In this document: positions 16,601 through 25,117 of the stretch, in pieces | Layout of the letters: the number at the start of each line of letters is the position of its first letter | Numbering within the stretch: position 1 is the stretch's first letter | Assembly (NCBI RefSeq): GCF_017368455.1 | Contig: NZ_JAFNJU010000003.1 | Span: forward strand, 223,607 to 287,606 | Direction of reading: 5' to 3' | Length of the DNA: 64,000 nt | Source: Proteiniclasticum aestuarii | GTDB lineage: Bacteria > Bacillota > Clostridia > Clostridiales > Clostridiaceae | Notes under the pieces: model-generated | Database searches by the model: none | Told to the model about the DNA's origin: nothing | What the model saw: only the letters and a program-made list of their open reading frames with translations | Program-made: the position numbers and the translations under genes

Positions 16601-17068
16601 GTGGAAAAAGTGAAACTGAAAGGACTGCCTCTCTTTGAAAGAGCGCTGACCCTGGCAGCGGTGATGCATGCAGGTCAGAAAGATAAGGGGGGACAACCCT
16701 ATGTGATGCATGTGATCCGGGTCATGATGGAGCTGAAAGAACCGGAACTGAAAGTGGCGGCTCTGCTTCACGATCTTCTGGAGGACACCGACCTTACAGC
16801 AGAGGATCTGCTTTCCTATGGATTCAGTGAAGAAACCATAGGAATCGTGGCGCTTCTTTCGAGAGAACCGGAGGAGCCGTATATGGACTATATCAGAAGA
16901 TTGTCCAGGGATGAGGGAGCCATCCGGATCAAGCTCAGTGATCTCAAAGACAATCAGAATCGCACCAGACTCAAGGGAAGCCTCAGCCAGGAAGACCTTA
17001 AGAGGATGGAAAAATATCACCGGGCAGAAGAATATCTTCTCCGTGTTCTTCATGACAGGGAAGTATAG
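16601..17068 (+). CDS. HD-domain protein, RelA/SpoT hydrolase-like
   Basis: A 155-residue single-domain HD protein. HAGQKDKGGQPYVMHVIRVMM (about 19-39) and LLHDLLEDTD (about 56-65) reproduce the start of the ppGpp hydrolase domain of RelA/SpoT, and IRIKLSDLKDNQ the third metal/substrate block. No synthetase, TGS or ACT domain follows, so it looks like a small alarmone hydrolase or related phosphohydrolase. GTG at 16601 has AAAGGAG 8 bases upstream. It is divergent from dut. The substrate is inferred from homology only. Confidence 0.82.
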   Translation: MEKVKLKGLPLFERALTLAAVMHAGQKDKGGQPYVMHVIRVMMELKEPELKVAALLHDLLEDTDLTAEDLLSYGFSEETIGIVALLSREPEEPYMDYIRRLSRDEGAIRIKLSDLKDNQNRTRLKGSLSQEDLKRMEKYHRAEEYLLRVLHDREV

Positions 17069-17115
17069 GATTCTACTGATTTATTCTAAAGGATGAAAAA
17101 TAAGGAGGAAATGTA

Positions 17116-18093
17116 ATGAAGAACATCACATTTGGAATCATCGGCTGCGGAGACGTGACAGAGAAAAAGAGCGGACCTGCCTTTCAGAAGCTTCCACACA
17201 CCACGCTGAAGTGGGTGATGCGAAGAAACGAAGAGAAACTCATTGACTATGCAAGAAGACATCATATCAAGGATTATACTACGGATTACAAGGAGATTCT
17301 GAAGGATCCTGAAGTGGATGCGGTCTACATCGCCACACCGCCGTCTATGCATAAATTCTATACCATCGAGGCAGCAAAACATAAGAAGGATGTCTATGTG
17401 GAAAAACCCATGGCTATGACAGTAACGGAGTGCAGAGAAATGATAAAGGTCTGCAAAGACGAGGGAGTGAAGCTGTTTGTAGCGTACTACAGAAGGTCCC
17501 GGAAGAAGTTTCGGACTGTGAAGAAGCTTCTGGAAGATCATGAGATCGGAGAAATCAGATCCTTTCAATATCACTATGTGAATCCCCTGCCGCTGCATAA
17601 TCCTAAGAGAGCATGGCTCTATGATCCGGAAGTGTCCGGAGGCGGTCAGCTCTATGATGTGGGTTCTCACATGATGGATATGATGCTCTATCTCTTTGGA
17701 GAAGTAAGCTATGCCAAAGGAATATCATCCAATCAGTCAGGCGTACTGGATGTGGAAGACAATACATCAGGGATTCTTTCGTTCAGAAACGGCGTTCAGG
17801 GAACGGTGCAGATGACTTTCAACGGAAAAATCAGTGAGGATGAGATGGTGGTGACAGGAAACGAAGGCACGCTGAAATTTTCCATCATGAATAATGAGCC
17901 TCTTAAGATCATGAAACCTGAGGGCGTCGATGAGATTGTTTTTGAGGAACTGGAGCATGTTCAGATGCCACTGATCAGTGATGTGGCTAAGGCCATGGCT
18001 GGTGAAAATGAACTGGATTCCACTGGACTATACGGGCTGAGAACTCAGGAAATCATTGAAGCATTCAGAGACAGCAAGGAAATCAGATACTGA
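17116..18093 (+). CDS. Gfo/Idh/MocA-family oxidoreductase
   Basis: A 325-residue NAD(P)-dependent dehydrogenase. The N-terminal Rossmann fold has GIIGCGDVTEKKSGPAF (about 6-22) and the catalytic-Lys block YVEKPMAMTV; the C-terminal alpha/beta domain carries GGGQLYDVGSHMMDMM with the expected Asp and His. Such enzymes oxidise or reduce sugars, inositols or sugar derivatives. The substrate cannot be assigned. AGGAGG is 7 bases before the start; the HD gene is 47 bases upstream and may share its transcript. Confidence 0.88.
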   Translation: MKNITFGIIGCGDVTEKKSGPAFQKLPHTTLKWVMRRNEEKLIDYARRHHIKDYTTDYKEILKDPEVDAVYIATPPSMHKFYTIEAAKHKKDVYVEKPMAMTVTECREMIKVCKDEGVKLFVAYYRRSRKKFRTVKKLLEDHEIGEIRSFQYHYVNPLPLHNPKRAWLYDPEVSGGGQLYDVGSHMMDMMLYLFGEVSYAKGISSNQSGVLDVEDNTSGILSFRNGVQGTVQMTFNGKISEDEMVVTGNEGTLKFSIMNNEPLKIMKPEGVDEIVFEELEHVQMPLISDVAKAMAGENELDSTGLYGLRTQEIIEAFRDSKEIRY

Positions 18094-18117
18094 AAAATAA
18101 ATTGGGGCAAAAATTAA

Positions 18118-18143
18118 GACTTCTGCAAGTAATTGCAGAAGTC
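18118..18143. terminator. Hairpin between convergent genes
   Basis: Perfect 11-bp arms GACTTCTGCAA (18118-18128) and its complement (18133-18143) around GTAA. The T-rich side favours the minus direction; it can serve both neighbours. The remaining bases to 18293 hold nothing else I can support. Confidence 0.6.
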
Positions 18144-18293
18144 ATGTCCATTCTTTAAAGCAATTTGAGGATTTCCTCTGGATTCCTTTTGTCCTGTATT
18201 GGTTGTCAGAAGTACAGTGAGAATAATACTCTACTTCCTTCTTTAGTATAACAAAAATCGGATGATTATAACAGTAGATTCTATAAAAAATAT

Positions 18294-18716
18294 TCAGTTT
18301 CCTTGATAAATCCACAGCTCTTCATGAATATTCTTTTCATCAATGAGAAAGTAGTTCTTGGACTCGGTTCTGCTGATATGGGTATAGATCATCTCATCGC
18401 TGATCTGAGATTTATTGGAGTCCCGATCCATGAAATATCTGGAAGCATGAAGCAGTTCACCATCGTAATGGATGGAGATCACATACTGGCTTCTGGTCAG
18501 ATCGTAGATGACGATATGGACCGAATCTTCTCTTTTCGCATCGACATTCTGCAGGAAGATTTCAAATCGTTCATGATTTGCGCTGTTGGTTCCATCTAAG
18601 ACAATATAGCCTCTACTGACTGCATCTTCCCTGGGAAAATATTCCTCTTTCGCTGAACATCCCGTGATGAGAAACAGAACCAGAAGAGCGGCCAGGGGGA
18701 TTATGAGTTTTCTCAT
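18294..18716 (-). CDS. Small lipoprotein of unknown function
   Basis: A 140-residue predicted lipoprotein: positively charged start, hydrophobic core and lipobox ITGCSAK with Cys20 as the lipidation site. The mature part, with SVHIVIYDLTRSQYVISIHYDG, resembles small Firmicutes lipoproteins such as the DUF4362 type, but I cannot place it firmly. It follows a glutathione-peroxidase-like gene by 18 bases and is probably co-transcribed with it. Confidence 0.7.
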   Translation of the reverse strand: MRKLIIPLAALLVLFLITGCSAKEEYFPREDAVSRGYIVLDGTNSANHERFEIFLQNVDAKREDSVHIVIYDLTRSQYVISIHYDGELLHASRYFMDRDSNKSQISDEMIYTHISRTESKNYFLIDEKNIHEELWIYQGN

Positions 18717-18734
18717 GGGAGTTTCTCCTATCGT

Positions 18735-19208
18735 CTACAGCAATTCCAGTATGTCTTTTTCTATGGATAGAGGATTGGTGGTGGGTGCATATCTTCTGAT
18801 GACTTGCCCTTCCTGGTTCACAAGAAATTTTGTGAAGTTCCATTTCACAGCATCGCCCAGGAGACCGCTGGTTTCTTTTCTCAGATACTTGAATAGTTCA
18901 TGGGCATGTTCTCCATTGACATCGACTTTGGAAAACATGGGGAAGGTCACGCCGTAATTGATTTCGCAGAAATTACGGATTGCTTCTTCATCACCAGGTT
19001 CCTGACTCTTGAACTGGTTGCATGGAAATCCAAGCACAAGAAAATTCTTGTCCTGGAGCTTCTGATACAGTTTTTCCAGATCCGCATATTGTGGAGTAAA
19101 GCCGCATTTGCTGGCGGTATTCACAATAAGAAGAACTTTCCCCTCGTACTTTTTCATGGACTGCAGTTCTCCATCGATGTCTCTCGCATGAAATTCATAT
19201 ATACTCAT
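18735..19208 (-). CDS. Glutathione-peroxidase-like thiol peroxidase, copy 1
   Basis: A 157-residue GPx-fold protein that reduces peroxides, in bacteria usually with thioredoxin. Motifs: NTASKCGFTPQYADLE with peroxidatic Cys36 in place of selenocysteine, LGFPCNQFKSQEPG, and the Trp of WNFTKFLV. The start at 19208 follows GAGGTG; upstream in-frame codons lack a ribosome site. A tandem homologue lies upstream at 19349-19822. This copy keeps Cys in the FPCNQF motif. Confidence 0.92.
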   Translation of the reverse strand: MSIYEFHARDIDGELQSMKKYEGKVLLIVNTASKCGFTPQYADLEKLYQKLQDKNFLVLGFPCNQFKSQEPGDEEAIRNFCEINYGVTFPMFSKVDVNGEHAHELFKYLRKETSGLLGDAVKWNFTKFLVNQEGQVIRRYAPTTNPLSIEKDILELL

Positions 19209-19310
19209 AAAGCACCTCAAAAAATTAATAATATTGTTACAGTTAGGATAAGACAAAAATTAAATAATGTCAAATATTATTGTGTGCAAGGTATTTTTTG
19301 GCGAATGAAA

Positions 19311-19336
19311 AGAAGCGCCTTTTTCAAAGCGCTTCT
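19311..19336 (-). terminator. Terminator between the two peroxidase genes
   Basis: Arms AGAAGCGC (19311-19318) and GCGCTTCT (19329-19336) with a 10-base loop and a T-rich tail on the minus strand. It should end the upstream copy so that the downstream copy needs its own promoter. Confidence 0.75.
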
Positions 19337-19348
19337 GATAGTTTCGGA

Positions 19349-19822
19349 TTATAAAATTGCTCTGATGTCCTTTTCAATATCCATGGGATCTACCTGTGGA
19401 GCATATCTTCTGATCACTTTTCCGTCTTTTCCCACAAGGAATTTGGTGAAATTCCATTTCACGGAATCGCCAAGCAGTCCTTTGGTTTCTTTTCTGAGAT
19501 ACCGGAAAAGGGCATGGGCATGTTCACCGTTCACATCGATTTTAGAGAACATGGGGAAGGTTACCCCGTAATTCAGCTCACAGAAATTCTTGATTCCAGC
19601 CTCATCTTCCGGTTCCTGATTCTTGAACTGGTTGCTGGGGAATCCCAGTACCATGAAGCCCTGATCCTTCATATTCTCATAGAGGGTTTCCAGTCCCTGG
19701 AATTGAGGGGTAAATCCGCACTTGCTTGCAGTATTCACAATGAGCAGGACTTTACCTTCATACTGGCTCAGATCCTGCTTCTCTCCATCGATGTCAATGG
19801 CGCTGTACTCATATACACTCAT
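19349..19822 (-). CDS. Glutathione-peroxidase-like thiol peroxidase, copy 2
   Basis: A 157-residue tandem homologue of the preceding gene, with NTASKCGFTPQFQGLE (peroxidatic Cys36), WNFTKFLVGKDG, and FPSNQFKNQEPE in which the second conserved Cys is Ser. GAAGGAG lies 9 bases before the ATG at 19822; an in-frame TTG 3 bases earlier is less likely. By eye about 70 percent of residues match copy 1. The Cys to Ser difference could alter how the enzyme is reduced. Confidence 0.92.
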   Translation of the reverse strand: MSVYEYSAIDIDGEKQDLSQYEGKVLLIVNTASKCGFTPQFQGLETLYENMKDQGFMVLGFPSNQFKNQEPEDEAGIKNFCELNYGVTFPMFSKIDVNGEHAHALFRYLRKETKGLLGDSVKWNFTKFLVGKDGKVIRRYAPQVDPMDIEKDIRAIL

Positions 19823-19923
19823 CAAAATAAGCTCCTTCTATTATTATTTCTTACAATAATTGTATTACGAATATTATATTTAGTCAAATTAAATTGCAGT
19901 AAATTTAATAAGAATAGAAAATG

Positions 19924-19963
19924 AAACACTCTACGTACAGCAGTGAGCTGGTGTAGAGTGTTT
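19924..19963. terminator. Hairpin terminator
   Basis: Perfect 11-bp arms AAACACTCTAC (19924-19934) and its complement (19953-19963). The minus-strand tail is T-rich, so it ends the DUF427 gene. Confidence 0.8.
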
Positions 19964-20036
19964 GCTTCTTGTTTGTTTACGAATCACAATGTGTGAAGAA
20001 GTAAGGATATTGGGGAGAAATTTCTTCTGCCCGAAG

Positions 20037-20315
20037 TCAGGGCTTCACATATTTTGATTCAAACGCCAGGTGTCCGGCAATGTTTTTCGCCTTTTCCTTC
20101 GGATTCTCATAGGACCAGGCCGCATTTTTCAGCTGATCCTCTCCAGCTTGAATATGATAGTATGTTGCATCGCCTTTCCAGGGACAGGTGTACTGTTTGT
20201 CACTTTTGGTGAAATGCTCCATCTTCACATCTTCTCTTGGGAAATAATGATTGTTTTCCACAATTTCAGTGCGATCGCTTTCTGCAAATACGGTATCTTT
20301 ATAGACTACTTTCAT
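20037..20315 (-). CDS. DUF427 family protein
   Basis: A 92-residue protein with the DUF427 core: [37 protein letters not shown] and [20 protein letters not shown]. The family has a small beta-rich fold and no proven activity. The start at 20315 is fixed by AAAGGAGG on the minus strand; the frame is open upstream but without a ribosome site. It sits between the peroxidases and WrbA in a run of redox-related genes. Confidence 0.85.
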   Translation of the reverse strand: MKVVYKDTVFAESDRTEIVENNHYFPREDVKMEHFTKSDKQYTCPWKGDATYYHIQAGEDQLKNAAWSYENPKEKAKNIAGHLAFESKYVKP

Positions 20316-20353
20316 GAAGGGCCTCCTTTTCACATGTAATCTTTTTATCACAA

Positions 20354-20378
20354 GAGAGCTTCATCTTCTGAAGCTCTC
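20354..20378 (-). terminator. Hairpin downstream of wrbA
   Basis: Arms GAGAGCTTCA (20354-20363) and TGAAGCTCTC (20369-20378) with a 5-base loop. The T-run on the minus side is weak. Confidence 0.55.
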
Positions 20379-20395
20379 AAAGTTGTCATGTTGAT

Positions 20396-21001
20396 TTATT
20401 TATTAAGAAACTGTTTGGTTACATCCACCAGTCTCTTCGCCTGATGTCGGACAGCGCCTTCCACATCATTGAGGATCTTTCCGTCCACGATACTTGCTGT
20501 GGTTCCGTAAGGATTTCCGCCTGCCTGATAAATCACCGGGTCACTGTAACCAGGAGCTACGATGATTGCACCGAAGTGCATAGCGGATGTATAGATGGAT
20601 CTGACGGTTTCTTCCACACCACCATTTACGTTCATGGCAGAGGACATGGCGGTGACCATCTTGTTCACAAGAAGACCTTGTGACCAGACTCCACCAAGAA
20701 TATCAAAGTACTGCTTGAACTGGGATGTTACATTACCATAACGGGTTGGGGTGGAGAAAATAACGGCGTCCGCATCCACGAAGTCCTGAGGCGTTGCCTC
20801 TGGGATCAGATCCTTTGTTTCCTCATAATGCTTCTTCCATAACGGATTCTGTTCGATGGCTGATTCTGGAGCAAGCTCCTTGACTCTCAAAAGCTTGACC
20901 TCAGCGCCTGCCTTTTCAGCTGCGTCCTTTGCCCAAAGGGCCATCTGATAGTTTCCTCCAGTTGAGCTGTAATAAATGACTGCTACTTTGACTTTTTCCA
21001 T
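20396..21001 (-). CDS. wrbA: NAD(P)H:quinone oxidoreductase, WrbA type
   Basis: A 201-residue flavodoxin-fold enzyme that reduces quinones by two electrons using NAD(P)H and FMN. Motifs: VIYYSSTGGNYQMALWAKD (phosphate-binding loop), FSTPTRYGNVTSQFKQYFD and GNPYGTTASI, all typical of WrbA. Start at 21001 with AAAGGA upstream; the open frame above it has no ribosome site. Confidence 0.92.
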   Translation of the reverse strand: MEKVKVAVIYYSSTGGNYQMALWAKDAAEKAGAEVKLLRVKELAPESAIEQNPLWKKHYEETKDLIPEATPQDFVDADAVIFSTPTRYGNVTSQFKQYFDILGGVWSQGLLVNKMVTAMSSAMNVNGGVEETVRSIYTSAMHFGAIIVAPGYSDPVIYQAGGNPYGTTASIVDGKILNDVEGAVRHQAKRLVDVTKQFLNK

Positions 21002-21190
21002 TATTTCATCGTTCCTTTCACTGTGTTTATTGTATTTCTGAAATTTATTTTGTTCCATGTAATAGTTATACCATTAGATTGTGTACGATGTGTAAATGGA
21101 CTGTATCCTTTGAGTTAATTTAATACTAATTAGTAGTATTTACAATTGGTTCATAAATTATCCGTTTTTTCAGTTCTGCTATGAAATTTC

Positions 21191-21219
21191 TTGACTTGTC
21201 ATTTTTTGAGTGCTATTAT
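21191..21219 (+). promoter_or_regulatory. Promoter of tRNA-Glu
   Basis: -35 TTGACT (21191-21196), 17-base spacer, -10 TATTAT (21214-21219), 25 bases before the tRNA. Confidence 0.75.
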
Positions 21220-21243
21220 TTAAAGGTCATGTAGACAGATTGT

Positions 21244-21318
21244 GGCCCCTTGGTCAAGCGGTCAAGACGCTAGCCTCTCACGCTGGAATCAGGGGTTCGA
21301 TTCCCCTAGGGGTCACCA
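21244..21318 (+). tRNA. tRNA-Glu (anticodon CTC)
   Basis: A 75-base cloverleaf with encoded CCA. Acceptor GGCCCCT pairs with AGGGGTC (one G-U), anticodon stem CTAGC/GCTGG closes loop CTCTCAC, and the T-arm is CAGGGGTTCGATTCCCCTA. The CTC anticodon reads GAG. The body closely follows Firmicutes tRNA-Glu. Confidence 0.95.
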
Positions 21319-21529
21319 GTATAAATACATCTTTCGTAGAGTTCAAGGATAGTTCTTCAAAGAACTTCCCGCTGGACTTCACAGAAGGTGTATTTTTTTG
21401 CGTCAGGATGCAGAAGCAGTCCGTATGGAGTGTTGCTCTTCAGAAAGGATGAGGACAGGATGAAAAAATCCATTATGGCGAAGCAAAAACCGTGGAAGAA
21501 GGATTTTCCACGGCTTTTTATGTGCGATG
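21319..21529. terminator. tRNA 3' region with bidirectional terminator
   Basis: The clear element is CCGTGGAA (21490-21497) paired with TTCCACGG (21506-21513), flanked by A- and T-runs, ending the CoA-transferase operon on minus and any tRNA read-through on plus. An imperfect long stem (21323-21333 with 21382-21394, then seven T) may be the tRNA's own terminator. A short ATG frame at 21461 has a ribosome-like site but runs into the CoA-transferase gene and is not credible. Confidence 0.7.
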
Positions 21530-22219
21530 TCAGATTACACCTTCATCGGATAATTCATCTTCATTCATGTAGATCAGATCTCTGGAAAATGTCAGTGGTG
21601 CTTCCGTCAGTTTCTGGATTTCCTCCTCCGAGAACAGCGGATTGATTTCTCTCACCAGAAGACCTTTTTCGGTCACTTCGATTACAGCCATTTCAGTGAT
21701 GATCATATCCACCTGATTTCTTGCTGTCAAAGGAAGCGTGCAGTCTCTCAGTATTTTCGGATTTCCTTTTGCAGTATGCTCCATGGCCACAATCACCTTT
21801 TTTGCACCGGATATGAGATCCATGGCGCCACCCATGCCAGGCACCATTTTTCCGGGGATCATATAGTTTGCGATGTTTCCTTTTTCATCCACCTGCAGGG
21901 CACCCAGGACTGTCAGATCCACATGCCCGCCTCGGATGATGCCGAAGGACAGCGCGCTGTCGAAGAAAGCGCCTCCGGGGAGGATGGTCACAGGCATGCC
22001 ACCGGCATTGGTGATATAGGGGTCGAATTCCTCTTCCGTGGGGGAAGGTCCGAGACCCACGAATCCGTTTTCCGACTGGAAAACGATGTTCTTTCCTTCT
22101 GGAAGGAAATTAGCCACCAGGGTGGGCAGTCCAATGCCCAGATTGACCACGTCGTTTTCCTGCAGTTCCTTTGCCACTCTTTTTGCGATATAGTTCTGAA
22201 TCTCTCTTTTCTCCATCAT
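21530..22219 (-). CDS. ctfB: CoA-transferase subunit B (acetate/acetoacetate type)
   Basis: A 229-residue beta subunit of a family I 3-oxoacid CoA-transferase. NLGIGLPTLVANFL and the catalytic-Glu block QSENGFVGLGPSP (about residues 48-60) are diagnostic, as is MVPGMGGAMDLI. It moves CoA between acetyl-/acetoacetyl-CoA and short-chain acids, which in Clostridia serves butyrate or acetone formation or acid uptake. The alpha subunit overlaps at ATGATGA. Exact acid specificity (ctfB versus atoA) is not visible. Confidence 0.9.
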   Translation of the reverse strand: MMEKREIQNYIAKRVAKELQENDVVNLGIGLPTLVANFLPEGKNIVFQSENGFVGLGPSPTEEEFDPYITNAGGMPVTILPGGAFFDSALSFGIIRGGHVDLTVLGALQVDEKGNIANYMIPGKMVPGMGGAMDLISGAKKVIVAMEHTAKGNPKILRDCTLPLTARNQVDMIITEMAVIEVTEKGLLVREINPLFSEEEIQKLTEAPLTFSRDLIYMNEDELSDEGVI

Positions 22220-22875
22220 AAGGCATGCCCTCCATCTACAATATAGTCAATGAAAATTCCGGGGGTATGAACATGGTCAGGAGGTAGTTCACCCACTTCC
22301 ACAAGTTCACCGGCTTCCACGATGGTAAGGTCTGCTGCCGTCGCCATGATTTCATTGAAGTTTCTTGTGGAACCATGGAAATTCATGTTGCCGAAATGAT
22401 CGACTCTATTTGCAAAGAGAATGGCGACATCGGCTCTCAGAGGTTTTTCCAGCAGGAACTCTTCTCCATCCACAATCACCTTTTCTTTCCCTTTTTCCAC
22501 TTCTGTCCCCAGACCTGTCCTTGTCAGCACTCCGCCCAGACCGAAACCGGCGCAGCGGATCTGCTCGATGAGTGTTCCCTGAGGGGTGAGAACCACCTCT
22601 GTTTCTCCGGCAAGCATCTGCCTTCCGGTTTCCTTATTGGTGCCGATATGCGACGCGATGATCTTTCTGAACTGTTTGTTCACCACAAGTTTTCCGGGTC
22701 CTTTATCTATGAATCCGGAATCATTGCAGATCAGTGTCAGGTCTTTGGCGCCTGATTCGCAGAGTGCATCGATGATCTTTTCGGGACATCCCACACCGAG
22801 GAATCCACCGACCATGATGACATCACCATCTTTGATTTTTGATGCAGCATCCTGTATTGAGATCAGCTTGCTCAT
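22216..22875 (-). CDS. ctfA: CoA-transferase subunit A (acetate/acetoacetate type)
   Basis: A 219-residue alpha subunit with the CoA-binding loop GGFLGVGCPEKIIDAL, PQGTLIEQIRCAGFGLGGVLT and ANRVDHFGNMNF of the family. The ATG at 22875 follows GGAGG by 6 bases; an in-frame TTG at 22887 overlaps that site and is rejected. It is translationally coupled to the beta subunit. A divergent LysR gene suggests regulated expression. Confidence 0.9.
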   Translation of the reverse strand: MSKLISIQDAASKIKDGDVIMVGGFLGVGCPEKIIDALCESGAKDLTLICNDSGFIDKGPGKLVVNKQFRKIIASHIGTNKETGRQMLAGETEVVLTPQGTLIEQIRCAGFGLGGVLTRTGLGTEVEKGKEKVIVDGEEFLLEKPLRADVAILFANRVDHFGNMNFHGSTRNFNEIMATAADLTIVEAGELVEVGELPPDHVHTPGIFIDYIVDGGHAL

Positions 22876-22897
22876 ATTTACCTCCAAATCTTTCTTC

Positions 22898-23019
22898 CTG
22901 ATTCTATTTCTGATTTTACGTATACGATTACACTCTGATTCTATTTCTTTGTGATGCTTTTGTCTAATTGCAATCCTTCATATTTCCTATAACGGGAAGT
23001 TATAAGAAAATGATATAAT
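22898..23019. promoter_or_regulatory. LysR box and divergent promoter region
   Basis: A perfect palindrome TATAAC-GGGAA-GTTATA (22988-23004) contains the T-N11-A LysR motif and lies just upstream of an extended -10 TGATATAAT (23011-23019) for the LysR gene, the usual place for autorepression. Toward ctfA there is an exact 14-base direct repeat CTGATTCTATTTCT at 22898-22911 and 22935-22948, 37 bases apart, of unknown use. Confidence 0.65.
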
Positions 23020-23050
23020 GAGGGCAGAATGATATGCAAGGAGGTCTGTC

Positions 23051-23974
23051 ATGGATATCAACCAGCTGAAATATTTCATTGCCATTGTGGAGAATGATCT
23101 GAATCTCTCTATCGCATCCAAAAAGCTGCACATCAGCCAGCCTGCTCTGTCGAAATACATCATCAAGTTTGAAGAGGAAGAGAAGGTGCGGCTATTTGAA
23201 CGAAATCACGGAAGACTAACAAGACTGACTCCTGCGGGCGAAAACTTCTATGCCAATGCGCTGATTGTCATCGAGAAGCATGATACGCTCATGAGTGAGT
23301 TCCGTGAACATGGAAGTCTTATCAAGGGAACCGTGAAGATCGGGATCCCGCCACTGATTCTGACTGTATTGTTCACTGAGGTCATGGCAGATCTCATAAG
23401 GTTGAACCCAGATATAAGGTTCATCATTGTGGAGAAGGGGGCTTTTGAGCTTCGACGAATGCTTCTTCTGGATGAACTGGATCTCGCTGTACTTCTTCAT
23501 CCGACAAATCTCAACGAACTGCTTTTCAAAGAGGAGATCATAAGAGAGGATGAACTCAGCGCATTCATGAGCACAGACAATCCACTGGCGGTGAATAAGA
23601 CCATAGCATGGACAGATCTCAGAGGGAAAGATCTGGCGGTCTTCAATGAGACCTTCATGATTCACCATCAGCTCATGGGTAAGTTCAAATCCATAAAGAT
23701 GGAACCGAAGATTTCGCTGATGTCGGGTTCCTGGGACTTTCTTCTGGAAGTCACAAGAACCTCCAGCTTCATCACCATTCTCCCTGCGCCCATCAAGGAA
23801 CACTTCTCCTTCAGGGATGTGAGGGAAGTCCCCTTTGAAAAACCCATTTCCTGGCAGGTGGTCATGACCTATAGACAGAAATCCCATTTCACGAGAATCG
23901 AGGAATACACCATTGATTCCATAAGGAGATACTTCAAGGAGAAGAAGAAAATAGAGTCCCTGACAAATGAATAA
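23051..23974 (+). CDS. LysR-family transcriptional regulator
   Basis: A 307-residue LysR protein: N-terminal winged helix (MDINQLKYFIAIVENDLNLS, with HISQPALSKYI as recognition helix) and a C-terminal substrate-binding domain from about residue 90. AAGGAGG precedes the start. It is divergent from the CoA-transferase operon and, by the usual LysR arrangement, probably activates it in response to a metabolite. A 19-bp perfect terminator follows. Confidence 0.9.
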   Translation: MDINQLKYFIAIVENDLNLSIASKKLHISQPALSKYIIKFEEEEKVRLFERNHGRLTRLTPAGENFYANALIVIEKHDTLMSEFREHGSLIKGTVKIGIPPLILTVLFTEVMADLIRLNPDIRFIIVEKGAFELRRMLLLDELDLAVLLHPTNLNELLFKEEIIREDELSAFMSTDNPLAVNKTIAWTDLRGKDLAVFNETFMIHHQLMGKFKSIKMEPKISLMSGSWDFLLEVTRTSSFITILPAPIKEHFSFRDVREVPFEKPISWQVVMTYRQKSHFTRIEEYTIDSIRRYFKEKKKIESLTNE

Positions 23975-23978
23975 AGAG

Positions 23979-24023
23979 AAACACTGCCCTCTATGCGATT
24001 CGCATAGAGGGCAGTGTTTTCAT
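23979..24023. terminator. Bidirectional terminator
   Basis: Perfect 19-bp arms (23979-23997 and 24001-24019) around a 3-base loop, with T-run on the plus side and A-run on the other. It separates the convergent LysR and hydrolase genes. Confidence 0.93.
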
Positions 24024-24949
24024 TGGATCTCATTCAGAGCCACCATTTCCTCTATCTTCATAAGAAGATCCTGATAGACTTCCTTTCGGTTGAGTTCATT
24101 AAGCATCTCATGCCTGCCATCCTCATAGAGCTTCATGGTCACAGTCTTGACCTCGGTATCGAGGAGCCGGTTGAATGTTTCCGTCACGCCTTTTCCGTAG
24201 CTTCCTACAGGATCGTTTTTTCCACTGAAAAGATGTACAGGTACTTCCTTGGGCATCTGCGCAGCCCATTCATCAGAAGTGACATCTTTCATGATTTCAA
24301 GAAATCCCTTGAAGCCGTTCATGGTGAATACGAAATTGCATTTCGGATCTTTATGGTATGCAGCTACAACTTTCTCATCTCTTGTGAGCCAGGAGAATTT
24401 ATTCTTCTCATCCTGGAAATTCTTGTTGAAGCCATTGAAGAAGATGGAATTAAACAGTGTGCTTCGATGCTTCTCGCCTCTCACGGCGGAGATGGATTTT
24501 GCAAGGGTGATGCCGGGGACGACACCTGGATTTGCACCACCGGTTCCACTGATGAAGATTCCGGACAGGCTTCTGCCGAATCTCATGAGATATTTTCGCA
24601 GGACAAAAGAACCCATACTGTGTCCCAGTATGAAGTGAGGTAGCTCAGCATAGCGCTCAGATAAAAGATCGGTCATGGTCTTCAGATCCTTGACCAGTGT
24701 CAGGTCCGTTGCATCCTCTGAGAAATAGCCTAAATCATCCAGAGTGCGGATGCTTCTGCCATGGCCCGCATGGTCATGACCGGCGACCAGTACACCTTCT
24801 CTGGAAAGATACTTGATGAATCCCTCATACCTTTCGATGTATTCACACATCCCATGGGTAATCTGAAGCACGAAACGAACAGGTTTCTTGGGCGTATAGA
24901 TATAATAGTGGATATCAAAGAGACCGTTGCTGCTGGGGAAGGTTTCCAT
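24020..24949 (-). CDS. Alpha/beta hydrolase, monoacylglycerol lipase/lysophospholipase-like
   Basis: About 309 residues. The nucleophile elbow LGHSMGSF (GxSxG), the oxyanion block QITHGMCEYIERYEGFI, GHDHAGHGRS and the late His in YEDGRHEMLNE match the Hydrolase_4 family that hydrolyses monoglycerides or lysophospholipids. No signal peptide, so it is cytoplasmic. The start is uncertain: ATG 24949 has no ribosome site, while a TTG at 24967 lies about 10 bases after GGAG, and a GTG at 24976 is too close to it. Confidence 0.85.
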   Translation of the reverse strand: METFPSSNGLFDIHYYIYTPKKPVRFVLQITHGMCEYIERYEGFIKYLSREGVLVAGHDHAGHGRSIRTLDDLGYFSEDATDLTLVKDLKTMTDLLSERYAELPHFILGHSMGSFVLRKYLMRFGRSLSGIFISGTGGANPGVVPGITLAKSISAVRGEKHRSTLFNSIFFNGFNKNFQDEKNKFSWLTRDEKVVAAYHKDPKCNFVFTMNGFKGFLEIMKDVTSDEWAAQMPKEVPVHLFSGKNDPVGSYGKGVTETFNRLLDTEVKTVTMKLYEDGRHEMLNELNRKEVYQDLLMKIEEMVALNEIQ

Positions 24950-25117
24950 TGTTTTGTTATAACTCAAAATTATCACGCTCCAACTTCCTTATTAGTTCCA
25001 TTATAAGGTTGGAACTGAAGTTAAACAAATGATTTTGAAGATTTCGTCATTTGTACAAAGCTGTTTGAAGGAAGATATGGTAAAATCAGAGTATGATTTA
25101 AATCTTGGGGGATGAGT

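Noticed and set aside
16478..17053. N-terminal extension of the dUTPase frame on minus
   Set aside because: It lies opposite the HD-domain gene, has no dUTPase-like sequence, and the ribosome site and promoter fit a start at 16477.
21461..21645. Short plus-strand frame after tRNA-Glu (MKKSIMAKQKPW...)
   Set aside because: It has a ribosome-like site but runs through a terminator hairpin and then antisense to the CoA-transferase gene.
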